From positions 62,001 through 126,000 of the forward strand of contig DASUHR010000002.1 of the NCBI GenBank assembly GCA_036273415.1: a stretch of DNA of 64,000 nucleotides, given 5' to 3'. This document shows, in pieces, positions 35,144 to 43,189 of the stretch. Under the pieces are notes generated by a model. That model worked only from the letters and a program-made list of their open reading frames with translations, was not told the origin of the DNA and did not search any database. Each line of letters begins with the position of its first letter. The stretch's first letter is position 1. Position numbers and translations under genes: made by a program. The stretch comes from Silvibacterium sp036273415 (lineage in GTDB: Bacteria; Acidobacteriota; Terriglobia; Terriglobales; Acidobacteriaceae).

Positions 35144-37231
35144 CTAATCGACGCGAATATCTCCTGAGCCGGTTTCTATACGGACTTCAGGACCGCCTCC
35201 GTTCAGTTGCGTGTGGAGGTGATGATGATGATCCGCTGAGCTCTGCATCGCGGTCGCGGAAATTGTCGAGATGCTACCCGATGCGGTTGACGCGTCGAGA
35301 TCCATTGGGGCACTTCCGGTTGCCAGCTCAATGTTGCCGGAACCTGCTTGGAGCTTCCAAGGGGAGGAGGGCGTTCCAGCCGCCTTGATTGTGCCTGATC
35401 CCGTTTGCGCCTGGAGTGCACCGTTCACGCCTTTCAGCTCGATGTCGCCGGAGCCCGTCTGTGCATTTGCATCGCCCTGGCCCGGGTTGTCGATCGCAAT
35501 GTTGCCGGACCCAGTCTGGATCTTGAATCCACCATCAAGCCCGGTCGCCGTAATGTTGCCCGATGCTGTGATCAGCTTCGCTCCTTCGCCGACGCCGGTA
35601 TCGGTAATGTCACCGGAAGCGGTTGCGGCATTGAGCGTAGTGTCAGCGGGCGCCTCAATTTGGTAGCTTATGCTGATGTTGTGCAGCTTCTCCCCATGTT
35701 CGCCGATGCGGATCGTGATTCCCTCCTGCTCGATTGGCGGATTCGCAGCGATCTCTTGCACCCGCGCCGGGTCACCATTCTCATTTGCCTTGACGACGCC
35801 GTGAATATGAATCTGATTGGCGGATCCGCGAGTGAGGGTTATGTTGCCCGAAGCGGTGCCGACTGAGAGATCAAGCTTGCCATTGAACGTCAAGTTACGA
35901 TCGAAGGTGGCCCCGGATTGGGTTGAGCTGTCATCTAGAACCGCCGACGGAGCGGGAGGAACAGCAGGAATCGAAAGGACGGCCGCGTTTGCAGGTGAGG
36001 CCGCCGGAGATTTTGCTGACTTTGGCGAGGCCGCGATCATTGCCGGGGCGACTGACGTCGACGGAACGCCCGGAGTAGTAGGCAATCCTGGATCCGCACG
36101 CACACCCACCGGAACTGCTGTCGCTGCATTCGCAGTTGGCATAACTGGGTCGGATTGCGTTGCTGCCTGCACACGGACCAAGGCGCCTGCGGCGAACAAC
36201 ACAGTGGGAATCACAAGAACAGCGACACGAGCGCTGGCGCCGCCGGAGATTGCGTGGCGCAGGTAGCTGTCATTGAGCAGCCGTTCAATGCGACGAGAAA
36301 TACTGCTGGGACGGGCCATGGCGACTCCTATAAGGGTTGGGCGCGGCATAGCCGCGAATTCAAGCAAAATCTCGGCGTATGCCGAGCGGTTCGAAGCCGC
36401 ATCGAGACCAGAGCAGTCGCCGATAGACTCACCAAGATCGGAAAGTTTGTATTTGAGCCACCACCCTAGGGGGCTGAACCAGCTCAAAGCGGCGTAGAGC
36501 GAGGCGAGAATCTGCACATGGAAATCGCGCTGCCTCACGTGCGAGCGCTCGTGCGCCAGAACGATGCGAAGCTTCTCTTCAGTCCAGCTTGTGTAGCCTG
36601 CGGGTAAGACAATGCCGGAGCCGATAGTGACGGGAGTTGAGACCCGGCCGCTGAAGCGCAGGTTGAAGTCTGCGCCAATTTGCGTGCTTCCCAGCGGAAC
36701 GGGACTAGAAGAATTCCAGAGGCATAGCGCGGACGCGAAGCCAAAAAACAAACGGGCCAGCAGCGCGGCAGCGATTAGGAAGTATGTGAGCAGGGCGGCA
36801 CTGCCGGCCACGGAGAAATGCCCGCCAACCTGGGATGCAGTGCTTAAAGCGGGCGGCTGAACGAAATGGGAGGATGGGGCATTTATGAAGTAGCGGTTGA
36901 TTGCTGGCATTGCAGTTGGTGGAGTGCGGCGCCCGCTCTGCGGCGCGGGGACGGTCGCGGGATCGGATGAAGCGGCTGTTGAAGCTGCAGGGGCCAAGGC
37001 TGACTGAAGGTGATCGAGCGAAGCCGACGCGGGAATCATTGCAAGCGGGAGGACGTGCCAACGCGCAGTGAAGGGGAGCACAAAGGGCATAAGCAGCGAG
37101 CCAATGAGGACTGCGGTCCATGCGCAGCGCTGTGAAACGACATTCTGGATGCGGAAGATACTCAGGCCCGCCCAGACAACCAGTGCAAGGATGAGGGAAC
37201 GAAGAGCGGCTTCGATCAAGGCGGCTAGCAT
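35144..37231 (-). CDS. BlaR1-like M56 metallopeptidase fused to DUF4097 beta-solenoid
   Basis: The protein has 695 aa; GGAGG lies 8 bases before the ATG. The N-terminal part has membrane segments (about 10-55 and 140-175) and an M56 peptidase core with the zinc motif AHERSHVRQRD (HExxH intact, near residue 229) and ALSWFSPLGWWLKYKL. A further membrane segment lies near 335-355 and a Pro/Ala linker near 370-440. The C-terminus (about 445-695) is a DUF4097-type beta-solenoid with repeated TASGNIT, TGSGNI and TGSGDI turns. In classical BlaR1 the sensor is a penicillin-binding domain; here it is replaced, so the signal is probably something else at the envelope. On activation the peptidase should lead to BlaI cleavage. 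Confidence 0.85.
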   Translation of the reverse strand: MLAALIEAALRSLILALVVWAGLSIFRIQNVVSQRCAWTAVLIGSLLMPFVLPFTARWHVLPLAMIPASASLDHLQSALAPAASTAASSDPATVPAPQSGRRTPPTAMPAINRYFINAPSSHFVQPPALSTASQVGGHFSVAGSAALLTYFLIAAALLARLFFGFASALCLWNSSSPVPLGSTQIGADFNLRFSGRVSTPVTIGSGIVLPAGYTSWTEEKLRIVLAHERSHVRQRDFHVQILASLYAALSWFSPLGWWLKYKLSDLGESIGDCSGLDAASNRSAYAEILLEFAAMPRPTLIGVAMARPSSISRRIERLLNDSYLRHAISGGASARVAVLVIPTVLFAAGALVRVQAATQSDPVMPTANAATAVPVGVRADPGLPTTPGVPSTSVAPAMIAASPKSAKSPAASPANAAVLSIPAVPPAPSAVLDDSSTQSGATFDRNLTFNGKLDLSVGTASGNITLTRGSANQIHIHGVVKANENGDPARVQEIAANPPIEQEGITIRIGEHGEKLHNISISYQIEAPADTTLNAATASGDITDTGVGEGAKLITASGNITATGLDGGFKIQTGSGNIAIDNPGQGDANAQTGSGDIELKGVNGALQAQTGSGTIKAAGTPSSPWKLQAGSGNIELATGSAPMDLDASTASGSISTISATAMQSSADHHHHLHTQLNGGGPEVRIETGSGDIRVD

Positions 37232-37300
37232 GAATCAACCTCCAACTAGTGTCCTACCCCACAGTTCGTAGCAAGAATGAACCAAATTTCGATCACCACG

Positions 37301-37720
37301 CTAGTTTTTGTTTTCGTTCTTGCGTTTGTCCTGCTCGCGCACGGCGGCGATGCGTTGTGCGAGCCGCTGAAGTTCCGCGCGATCCAGCATTTTCGAATCC
37401 ACCAAGCCCACGACCAGGGTTTCGACTGATCCCTCGCAGAGCCAATCCACGATGCGCTTCGCGGCGCGGCCGGCAACGCGCTGTCGCGACTCTGCGGGGC
37501 GATAGACGAAAGCGCGGTCTTCCACCGTGTGCGCAATGTAGCCCTTTTCTTCGAGCCGACGCAGCATGGTGCGAACCGTGGAATCTGTCAGTTTTCGGCA
37601 AAGTCCTTCGCGTATCTGCTCGGCCGTAGCTGATCCCTCACGCCACACAAGCGACAGGATGTTGCTCTCCAGTTCTCCCAACTCGGCCGGATCATGACGT
37701 CGTTGTCTCTCCGCCTTCAT
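37301..37720 (-). CDS. blaI: BlaI/MecI-family transcriptional repressor
   Basis: The protein has 139 aa. A winged-helix domain (about 10-80) includes LGELESNILSLVWREGSATAEQIREGL and the recognition helix TDSTVRTMLRRLEEKGYI. The C-terminal part is the dimerisation and proteolysis region (about 85-125). It is the partner of the downstream BlaR1-like peptidase (69-bp gap). A perfect 7-bp inverted repeat begins 2 bp upstream of its start codon, so the repressor most likely binds over its own promoter or ribosome-binding site and controls the BlaI-BlaR1 set and perhaps the ADOP gene after it. No beta-lactamase is present in the window. Confidence 0.92.
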   Translation of the reverse strand: MKAERQRRHDPAELGELESNILSLVWREGSATAEQIREGLCRKLTDSTVRTMLRRLEEKGYIAHTVEDRAFVYRPAESRQRVAGRAAKRIVDWLCEGSVETLVVGLVDSKMLDRAELQRLAQRIAAVREQDKRKNENKN

Positions 37721-37722
37721 GG

Positions 37723-37739
37723 TGTTACTGATAGTAACA
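37723..37739. promoter_or_regulatory. BlaI operator candidate
   Basis: TGTTACT-GAT-AGTAACA is a perfect 7-bp inverted repeat with a 3-base spacer, directly abutting the blaI start. BlaI/MecI dimers are known to bind similar short dyads rich in TAC/GTA. Its position would block transcription or translation of blaI. Confidence 0.65.
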
Positions 37740-37876
37740 TACAGGCGCGCTTAGATGTCAAGCGGAGGCGTGCGGGCGCGCGCATCTTTGAGAGCTATGG
37801 CTCTGCGCCTGTGATTGTTTACCCGCCTGATTTTTCGCGACGAGATCAAAAGAAAACTTTCGCTACATGAGCCCGT

Positions 37877-38050
37877 AACAGGGAATTTCAATTCCCTGTT
37901 GTTTTGAGAAAATTCCCTGTTCTTTTCTGAGCTCCGAAAGCTCCCCGGATCGCCTAAGCACAGTTAATTGTGCATCATGCCAGCGGTGGCATGCGTGAGA
38001 GGGAGCCCAAATCTCAGGATTTCCCTGTTAAATTCCCTGTTAGCAGGGAA
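37877..38050. repeat. Intergenic TTCCCTGTT repeat cluster
   Basis: Six copies of the core TTCCCTGTT or its complement occur in about 175 bp: a perfect 10-bp dyad AACAGGGAAT-TTCA-ATTCCCTGTT (37877-37900), a copy at 37912-37921, then direct copies at 38021-38029 and 38033-38041 and a reversed, slightly diverged copy (38044-38050) that forms a 7-bp hairpin TTCCCTG-TTAG-CAGGGAA. A palindrome-rich spacer lies between. It looks like a REP-type dispersed element. I recall similar motifs in other genomes but cannot search here. Confidence 0.7.
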
Positions 38051-38206
38051 AATCCAGCGAGAGAGCGGCTTGCTCGAGACTGCCTCCACCACCAAATCTG
38101 AGGACGCCTCTTTTTTCTCGGTCCGTTGGTCGGTGTGTGGCGAAGCGGTCTCCGGGGCGAATCAGTTGACAACCTCGGCCGCCGCACGTACAAAATAAAT
38201 GTGTTG

Positions 38207-38288
38207 CGGTGAAGGAGTTCACCTTTAACCGCTGCCTGTCGCAGCAACCAGCTGTTACACATTGACAGGCAGATGATGACTCCTGGCA
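38207..38288 (+). promoter_or_regulatory. Fluoride riboswitch (crcB motif)
   Basis: The 5' part reads GGTGAAGGAGTTCACC followed by TTTAACCGCTGCC, and the 3' part GGCAGATGATGACTCCT, matching the conserved parts of the fluoride aptamer (GGxGAxGGxGTTC, AACCGC and TGATGACTCCT pseudoknot strands). The long variable stem GCTGCCTGTC/GACAGGCAG closes the middle. Located about 120 bp ahead of a fluoride exporter gene, as expected. Confidence 0.85.
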
Positions 38289-38309
38289 GGGAATCCTGTC
38301 GGGGAGTCT
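38279..38309 (+). promoter_or_regulatory. Possible expression platform of the fluoride riboswitch
   Basis: The aptamer's 3' strand GACTCC (38279-38284) can instead pair with GGAGTC (38304-38309), around an inner hairpin GGCAGG-GAAT-CCTGTC. The two structures are mutually exclusive, so this is the likely switch. There is no T-run directly after, so whether it acts on termination or otherwise is unclear. Confidence 0.5.
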
Positions 38310-38411
38310 CGCCCGAAGGTATCCCAGCAAAATTAGATTCTTGAGCGCGTCGTGCGCATGCGCGGAGTTTTCTGCGAATGTGATGGAGCGTTCAAGCAAG
38401 GAGAGATTGCA

Positions 38412-38789
38412 TTGCAGAAATACTTCTACATCGCGCTCGGAGGCGCGCTGGGCTCGATCGCCCGCTTCTGGGTCGGTGCAGCGGTTGCCGGCAAGCTGGG
38501 AACCAGGTTCCCTTACGGGACCTTCGTCGTGAACCTGACCGCGTGCATCGTCATCGGATTTTCCGTGGAGATGCTGGGCAAACACGCCGAGATCAATCCC
38601 GCGTGGAGGTACATGATTCCGACCGGCTTCATTGGCGCTTACAGCACTTTCTCAACCTTTGAGTGGGAGACGTTCTCCAACCTGCAACTCGGCAGCTTTA
38701 CCATCGCGGGTCTGTATGTCGCATCCAGCATTCTGCTCGGGCTTATGGGAGTGTGGTGCGGGGTAATGGTTGCCAAACTCGTGCCCTGA
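38412..38789 (+). CDS. crcB: Fluoride exporter CrcB/FluC
   Basis: The protein has 125 aa. I chose TTG 38412 because AGGAGAG lies just upstream at good spacing and family similarity starts there; the frame extends upstream without support. It has four membrane helices, the N-terminal GGALGSIARFW, the channel motif FVVNLTAC with the pore Asn, and the Phe-box stretch GFIGAYSTFSTFEWE. The protein forms a dual-topology dimeric F- channel that lowers cytoplasmic fluoride. The upstream fluoride riboswitch strongly supports the function. There is no second crcB copy beside it, so it is the homodimeric type. Confidence 0.95.
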   Translation: MQKYFYIALGGALGSIARFWVGAAVAGKLGTRFPYGTFVVNLTACIVIGFSVEMLGKHAEINPAWRYMIPTGFIGAYSTFSTFEWETFSNLQLGSFTIAGLYVASSILLGLMGVWCGVMVAKLVP

Positions 38790-38828
38790 GCAGCCCGCGC
38801 TTTGCATGAGGGAAGGCCGATTGGGCGT

Positions 38829-39704
38829 TTACGCCGCTTTCCGTCCGCCCTCTTCAATCGTCTTCCATTCTTCCGCGCCCAATCGCAGAGATGCGGCGGC
38901 GACGTTCTCTTCCAGATGCTCGATCGAAGACGTTCCCGGAATCGGCAACATGACCGGCGAGCGGTGCAACAGCCATGCCAGCGAAATCTGCGCCACGGTT
39001 GCGTTGTGCTGTGTGGCAAGCTGCGCCAGCGGGCCGCCTGCGCGCGCCAGCTTGCCCGCGGCCACAGGGAACCACGGGATGAATCCCAACTTGTGTTGTT
39101 CGCAATAAGCAAGCGCTTTTTCGTTCTGGCGATCGCTAAGGTTGTACAGGTTCTGTGCGCTTACGATTGCAGCCGTCTTCATGGCCCGCTCCATCTCTTC
39201 TGGCGAAACTTCAGACAGGCCAACATGCCGAATCTTTCCCTGGCTCTGCAATTCTTTTATCGCGCCCAGCGATTCCTCCACCGGAACCTTCGGGTCAATG
39301 CGATGCAGTTGCCACAGGTCGATGCGCTCTACCTTCAGACGCCGTAAGCTCATCTCCACGCATTGGCGAAGATACTCAGGCCTTCCGAGAGGGGCCCACT
39401 CGTTCGGTCCGGAGCGCGTGAGTCCGCCCTTGGTCGCGATCACCAGACCTTTCGGATACGGATAAAGCGCCTCGGCTATCAGCCGTTCGCTCACCTCCGG
39501 CCCGTACGCATCGGAGGTGTCGATGAAGTTCACGCCCAGCTCCAGCGCGCGCCGCAGCACCTGCTTGGCCTTCTCTGCGTCTTTCGGCTCGCCCCAAATG
39601 CCTTCGCCGGTGATGCGCATGGCGCCGAAGCCGAGGCGATTAATCTCGAGATCGCCACCCAGTTTGAAAGTGCCGCTCGCGGATGCGTTTGCGTGTGTGG
39701 TCAT
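38829..39704 (-). CDS. Aldo/keto reductase
   Basis: The protein has 291 aa. It is an NADPH-dependent TIM barrel of the AKR family that acts on aldehydes or ketones. The family opening GAMRITGEGIWG, the catalytic Asp/Tyr in FIDTSDAYGPEVSERLI (near residues 56-72), the Lys in VIATKGGL (near 90) and the C-terminal NADP-binding IPGTSSIEHLEEN are present. It is the last gene of the minus-strand heme cluster, 42 bp after the protoporphyrinogen oxidase gene, and may be co-transcribed. The substrate is unknown; a link to heme synthesis is only positional. Confidence 0.9.
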   Translation of the reverse strand: MTTHANASASGTFKLGGDLEINRLGFGAMRITGEGIWGEPKDAEKAKQVLRRALELGVNFIDTSDAYGPEVSERLIAEALYPYPKGLVIATKGGLTRSGPNEWAPLGRPEYLRQCVEMSLRRLKVERIDLWQLHRIDPKVPVEESLGAIKELQSQGKIRHVGLSEVSPEEMERAMKTAAIVSAQNLYNLSDRQNEKALAYCEQHKLGFIPWFPVAAGKLARAGGPLAQLATQHNATVAQISLAWLLHRSPVMLPIPGTSSIEHLEENVAAASLRLGAEEWKTIEEGGRKAA

Positions 39705-39746
39705 AATGGATAAGATGCGATCGCGAATGTGCGGGGTGCAAAGAAA

Positions 39747-41144
39747 TCAGGCCTGCGCTGCGCGTCTCGCCGCTTCGCGTCCTTCGCGCACCACATCCGG
39801 CAGCCCGACGCCACAACACGTATTGCCGGCCAGATATAGACCAGGACACGACGCGAGCAGCGCCTGCAGGCGAGCCATCCGCTCAAGATGCCCGACACCG
39901 TATTGCGGCAGCGATCGGGGCCAGCGTCGCACCACGGAGAAATGCGGCGCCGGCAATGGCCCATTCGCTTCAGCGATTCCCCGAATTGCGAGCGCGCTCA
40001 GTGTTTCGTCCGCTTCGTTCAGCAGCGGCGCCGCTGTCTCGCCGCCGAAAAAGCCGCGTAGCAGAATGCCGCCTTTGGGAACGCGATGCGGGAATTTCTG
40101 GTCGACAAAGGTGCAGGCCAGCAATTGCGAATCGTTTCCAGGCTGTTTCGGCACCAGATATCCGAATCCGCGCGGAACCTGGAGGCCACGCGCCTGCTCC
40201 GGCGTAAACGCCAGCGCCACGACAATCGCCGAGGTCGCCTGCATTGCCATCAGGCTGTCAAATTGTTCGTCGACGCGGCGCAATAGGAGGCGCGCCACCT
40301 CCGGCGGCGCAGCTACGATCACCGCGTCAAAAATTTCGTCGGCGTCCCTCTTGCGCGCCGTGGTCCGCAGGTACCAGCCCCGTTCCATCCGTTCAATAGC
40401 GAGAATGCCATTGTCCAGCCGCACGCATCCGCGGGGCAGCGACTCAGCCAGCCGCTCGATCAACGTGCCCAGCCCGGAACGCAAAGTCGTAAACACCGCG
40501 TTCTTGCTGGCTCTCGCGCGAGATTGCAAAGCCGCGATCAAACTTCCATGCTCCCGCTCCATTTCGACGAAAGCAGGCATAACGGCGCGCACGCTTAATG
40601 CTTCGATATCTCCGCCGAAAACGCCTGACAGCAGCGGCCCCGCTATTGTGCGAGCGACCTCATCGCCAAAGTGCCGGCGCACAAAGCTCGCGACCGATTC
40701 GTCCTCGTTGCCTTTGAGTGCGGCGGCTTTCAACTGGCTCGCCCGCTGCGGCTCGCGTTGATAAGCCAACCGGGCCTGAGCGCTGAACAACGGACAGTCC
40801 ACCACCGAAGCTGGGTCAGTCGGCGTCATCATCCGCATTCCGTCCGGCATGGGGATGAGCTGACCTTGCTGCAGCAGATAGGTGCGGCGCCGCTCATCAT
40901 TCGAGGGGATGAGCTCTGCCTCAAGCCCGAGTTCGATGGCCAATTCGCGCGCCCATGACTTTTCCGTCACCCATGAGTCGGGGCCGCACTCAACGATAAA
41001 GCCGTCGCGGCGCACCGTTTCGACAATCCCGCCCAGCCGCGTGGAAGCCTCGAACAATGTGGGTTCAACTTGCGCATTCTGCGCAAGCTGATACGCGGCG
41101 GAGAGCCCGCTTAATCCGCCGCCAATCACTGCAACTCGCCTCAT
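39747..41144 (-). CDS. hemG: Protoporphyrinogen/coproporphyrinogen oxidase (HemY/HemG type)
   Basis: The protein has 465 aa. It is an FAD-dependent oxidase that aromatises the porphyrin ring late in heme synthesis. The dinucleotide motif IGGGLSGLSAAYQL is at residues 7-20, and LGGIVETVRRDGFIVECGPDSW follows, as in the family. The C-terminal FAD motif is LYLAGNTCCGVGLPDVVREG. It follows hemH by 2 bp. Since hemE, hemH and this gene are adjacent, it probably acts between them; whether it uses protoporphyrinogen or coproporphyrinogen III cannot be decided from motifs alone. The shorter menaquinone-dependent HemG of enterobacteria is a different protein, so hemY would be an equally good name. Confidence 0.9.
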   Translation of the reverse strand: MRRVAVIGGGLSGLSAAYQLAQNAQVEPTLFEASTRLGGIVETVRRDGFIVECGPDSWVTEKSWARELAIELGLEAELIPSNDERRRTYLLQQGQLIPMPDGMRMMTPTDPASVVDCPLFSAQARLAYQREPQRASQLKAAALKGNEDESVASFVRRHFGDEVARTIAGPLLSGVFGGDIEALSVRAVMPAFVEMEREHGSLIAALQSRARASKNAVFTTLRSGLGTLIERLAESLPRGCVRLDNGILAIERMERGWYLRTTARKRDADEIFDAVIVAAPPEVARLLLRRVDEQFDSLMAMQATSAIVVALAFTPEQARGLQVPRGFGYLVPKQPGNDSQLLACTFVDQKFPHRVPKGGILLRGFFGGETAAPLLNEADETLSALAIRGIAEANGPLPAPHFSVVRRWPRSLPQYGVGHLERMARLQALLASCPGLYLAGNTCCGVGLPDVVREGREAARRAAQA

Positions 41145-41146
41145 GG

Positions 41147-42046
41147 TCAGCCCAGCCGCGCCAGTCCCTGTCGCGCCAGGTCGGAAAGAGCTTCAATCAG
41201 CAGGGGCGAATCGTTGAGCGATTCCGGGCGCAGCAGCTTCATTCCGAGATTCGCGGCGTACTGGCGAAAGGCGATATCAATGTCGTAGAGAATCTCAACG
41301 TGGTCGCAAAGGAAGCCGATCGGCTGCACAATTATGCGCTCGAAATCCTGCTGGCGCAGGGTGGTCAACGTATCTTCAACCGTTGGTCCGATCCACGGAC
41401 CGCCGGACATGCCCTGGCTTTGAAATGCGAACACCCAGTCATCTTCGGACAGCCCCGCTCGCTCCGCCACCAGGGCCGCGGTTTGCTTCGCTTCCATCGC
41501 GTACGGATCGGCGCTCTCCCCGGCGCCGCCCTGGATTGTCTTTAACGGCACGCTGTGCGCGGTAAACACGACCGGAGTTCCGGGAGTCCACAGCACGCGC
41601 AGCCGTTCCGCAAAAGCCTCCACCAGCAGCGGATGATCGGCCCATGCCTCGGTGAAATCCACGCGCATGCCGCCACTCTCCGCAAACACCGCGCGACGGT
41701 ACAGTCCCACGCTGGTGCGGGAATTTTGTGGGGCAAGGCAGAGCGCGGCAAATTCTGTGATCCCATCGGCGCGCATCGTGCGCACAACATCGGCGATGTA
41801 GGGATGCCAGTTCCGCATGCCCACATACACCGGAATCTCGAGTTGCTGCGCGAGCCGCTCGCCCTGTTGCCTTGTGAGGCGGGTGAGGGGACTGGGGCCA
41901 ATCAGCGAATATCGATGGCGAATTTCCTCGATAACGCTCTCCGGCAGCGGGCGTCCGCCGGTCACGTTTCTCAGATACTCCGGAATTTCGTTGAGCGCGT
42001 CTGGAGTGCCATGCGCCAGCAGCAATACGGCGGTGTTTCCGCTCAC
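41147..42046 (-). CDS. hemH: Ferrochelatase
   Basis: The protein has 299 aa with a GTG start that overlaps the hemE stop as GTGA. It inserts iron into protoporphyrin (or coproporphyrin, in the coproporphyrin-dependent route). LLLAHGTP at the N-terminus, the active-site His in FTAHSVP (near residue 178), the FQSQGMSGG..WIGP motif with the conserved S/G (near 210-220) and the metal-ligand Glu in CDHVEILYDID (near 250) are visible. It is the second gene of the three-gene hem operon. Confidence 0.94.
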   Translation of the reverse strand: MSGNTAVLLLAHGTPDALNEIPEYLRNVTGGRPLPESVIEEIRHRYSLIGPSPLTRLTRQQGERLAQQLEIPVYVGMRNWHPYIADVVRTMRADGITEFAALCLAPQNSRTSVGLYRRAVFAESGGMRVDFTEAWADHPLLVEAFAERLRVLWTPGTPVVFTAHSVPLKTIQGGAGESADPYAMEAKQTAALVAERAGLSEDDWVFAFQSQGMSGGPWIGPTVEDTLTTLRQQDFERIIVQPIGFLCDHVEILYDIDIAFRQYAANLGMKLLRPESLNDSPLLIEALSDLARQGLARLG

Positions 42047-43083
42047 GCCCGCGGCTCCGCGCCATATTCGCGGATATATTTCACCACCGCCTGCACGTTC
42101 TCAACCGGAGTTTCGGGAACGATGCCATGCCCGAGGTTGAAGATGTGTCCGGGCCGTCCCCCGGCCTGCGCCAATACCTGCCGCACGCGCTTACGAATCA
42201 ACTCCGGCTCGGCAAACAGCGTAATTGGGTCGAGATTTCCCTGTACGGCGCACGCATACTCCAGCTCGTGCCATGCCTTGCCCAGCGGTACCCGCCAGTC
42301 GAGGCCCAAAACATCGGCGCCGGTCTCGCGCATTGAAGGAAGCAAGCCCCCGGTCTCCACTCCGAAATAAATCACCGGCACCCCGAGCGCCTGTACCTCG
42401 CGCACGAGGAGCTTTGTAACCGGCAGCACGAACTCGCGATAGTCCTCCACGCTCAACGCACCGGCCCAGCTATCGAAAATCTGCATCACGTCCGCGCCGG
42501 CGTCAACCTGCTGCCGCGCAAATTCGCGCAGCACGCTCGCCAGCTTCTCCAGCAACAGGCGCCAGGTCTGCGGCTGGCGATACATCAGCGTTTTAGTTTG
42601 AACATAGCTGCGCGAGCCGCCGCCCTCGATCATGTAGCTGGCCAGCGTAAAGGGCGCGCCGCAAAATCCGATGACGCCCACCCGGTCGCGGAAATGCGCA
42701 GCCACTCGTTCGATCGCTTCGCCCACATAGCTCAACTCGGAAGCACGATCGGTGCGCAGCCGCGCAACCGCTCCTGCTGTGCGAACAGGCGCGTGGATCA
42801 CCGGTCCCTCGCCCATCTGAAACTCAAAATCCAGCCCCATGCTCTCAAACGGCAGCAGCAAATCGGCGAAGATGATGGCCGCGTCCACATCGAGCTTTTC
42901 CGCAGCCGTGATCGTCACTTCCGAAGCCAGCGCGGGCTGCCTGCATATTTCCAGCAGCGAGTGATGCTTCCGCACCGCCTGATACTCCGGCATGTACCGG
43001 CCTGCTTGGCGCAAAAACCATACCGGGGTGCGGTCCACGGGCTTCCGCAGGCACGCACGCACCAGCCGCGTTGCCCCGGTCAT
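42043..43083 (-). CDS. hemE: Uroporphyrinogen decarboxylase
   Basis: The protein has 346 aa. I start at ATG 43083, with GGGAGA 6 bases upstream, because family similarity begins just there; an in-frame extension to 43146 lacks support. It converts uroporphyrinogen III to coproporphyrinogen III. The active-site motif WFLRQAGRYMPEY (near residues 21-33), the Asp in IFADLLLPFESMGLDFEF (near 73) and GFCGAPFTLASYMIEG are present. It heads the operon hemE-hemH-hemG with 4-bp and 2-bp junctions. Other hem genes are not in the window. Confidence 0.96.
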   Translation of the reverse strand: MTGATRLVRACLRKPVDRTPVWFLRQAGRYMPEYQAVRKHHSLLEICRQPALASEVTITAAEKLDVDAAIIFADLLLPFESMGLDFEFQMGEGPVIHAPVRTAGAVARLRTDRASELSYVGEAIERVAAHFRDRVGVIGFCGAPFTLASYMIEGGGSRSYVQTKTLMYRQPQTWRLLLEKLASVLREFARQQVDAGADVMQIFDSWAGALSVEDYREFVLPVTKLLVREVQALGVPVIYFGVETGGLLPSMRETGADVLGLDWRVPLGKAWHELEYACAVQGNLDPITLFAEPELIRKRVRQVLAQAGGRPGHIFNLGHGIVPETPVENVQAVVKYIREYGAEPRA

Positions 43084-43189
43084 GGAAGATTCTCCCTTGT
43101 TCTTTGCGAGTGTTTCCGGAAAGAGCGCCACAGATGAGAGTAGCATTCGCGCCGCCGCTCTTTCATCTCTCCGATGCGGGCTCGAATGC

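Noticed and set aside
35144..37720. Beta-lactam resistance locus
   Set aside because: BlaI and BlaR1-like genes are present, but the sensor is not a penicillin-binding domain and no beta-lactamase gene follows.
37877..38050. CRISPR array at the TTCCCTGTT repeats
   Set aside because: Copies are short, in mixed orientation and unevenly spaced; no cas genes are nearby.
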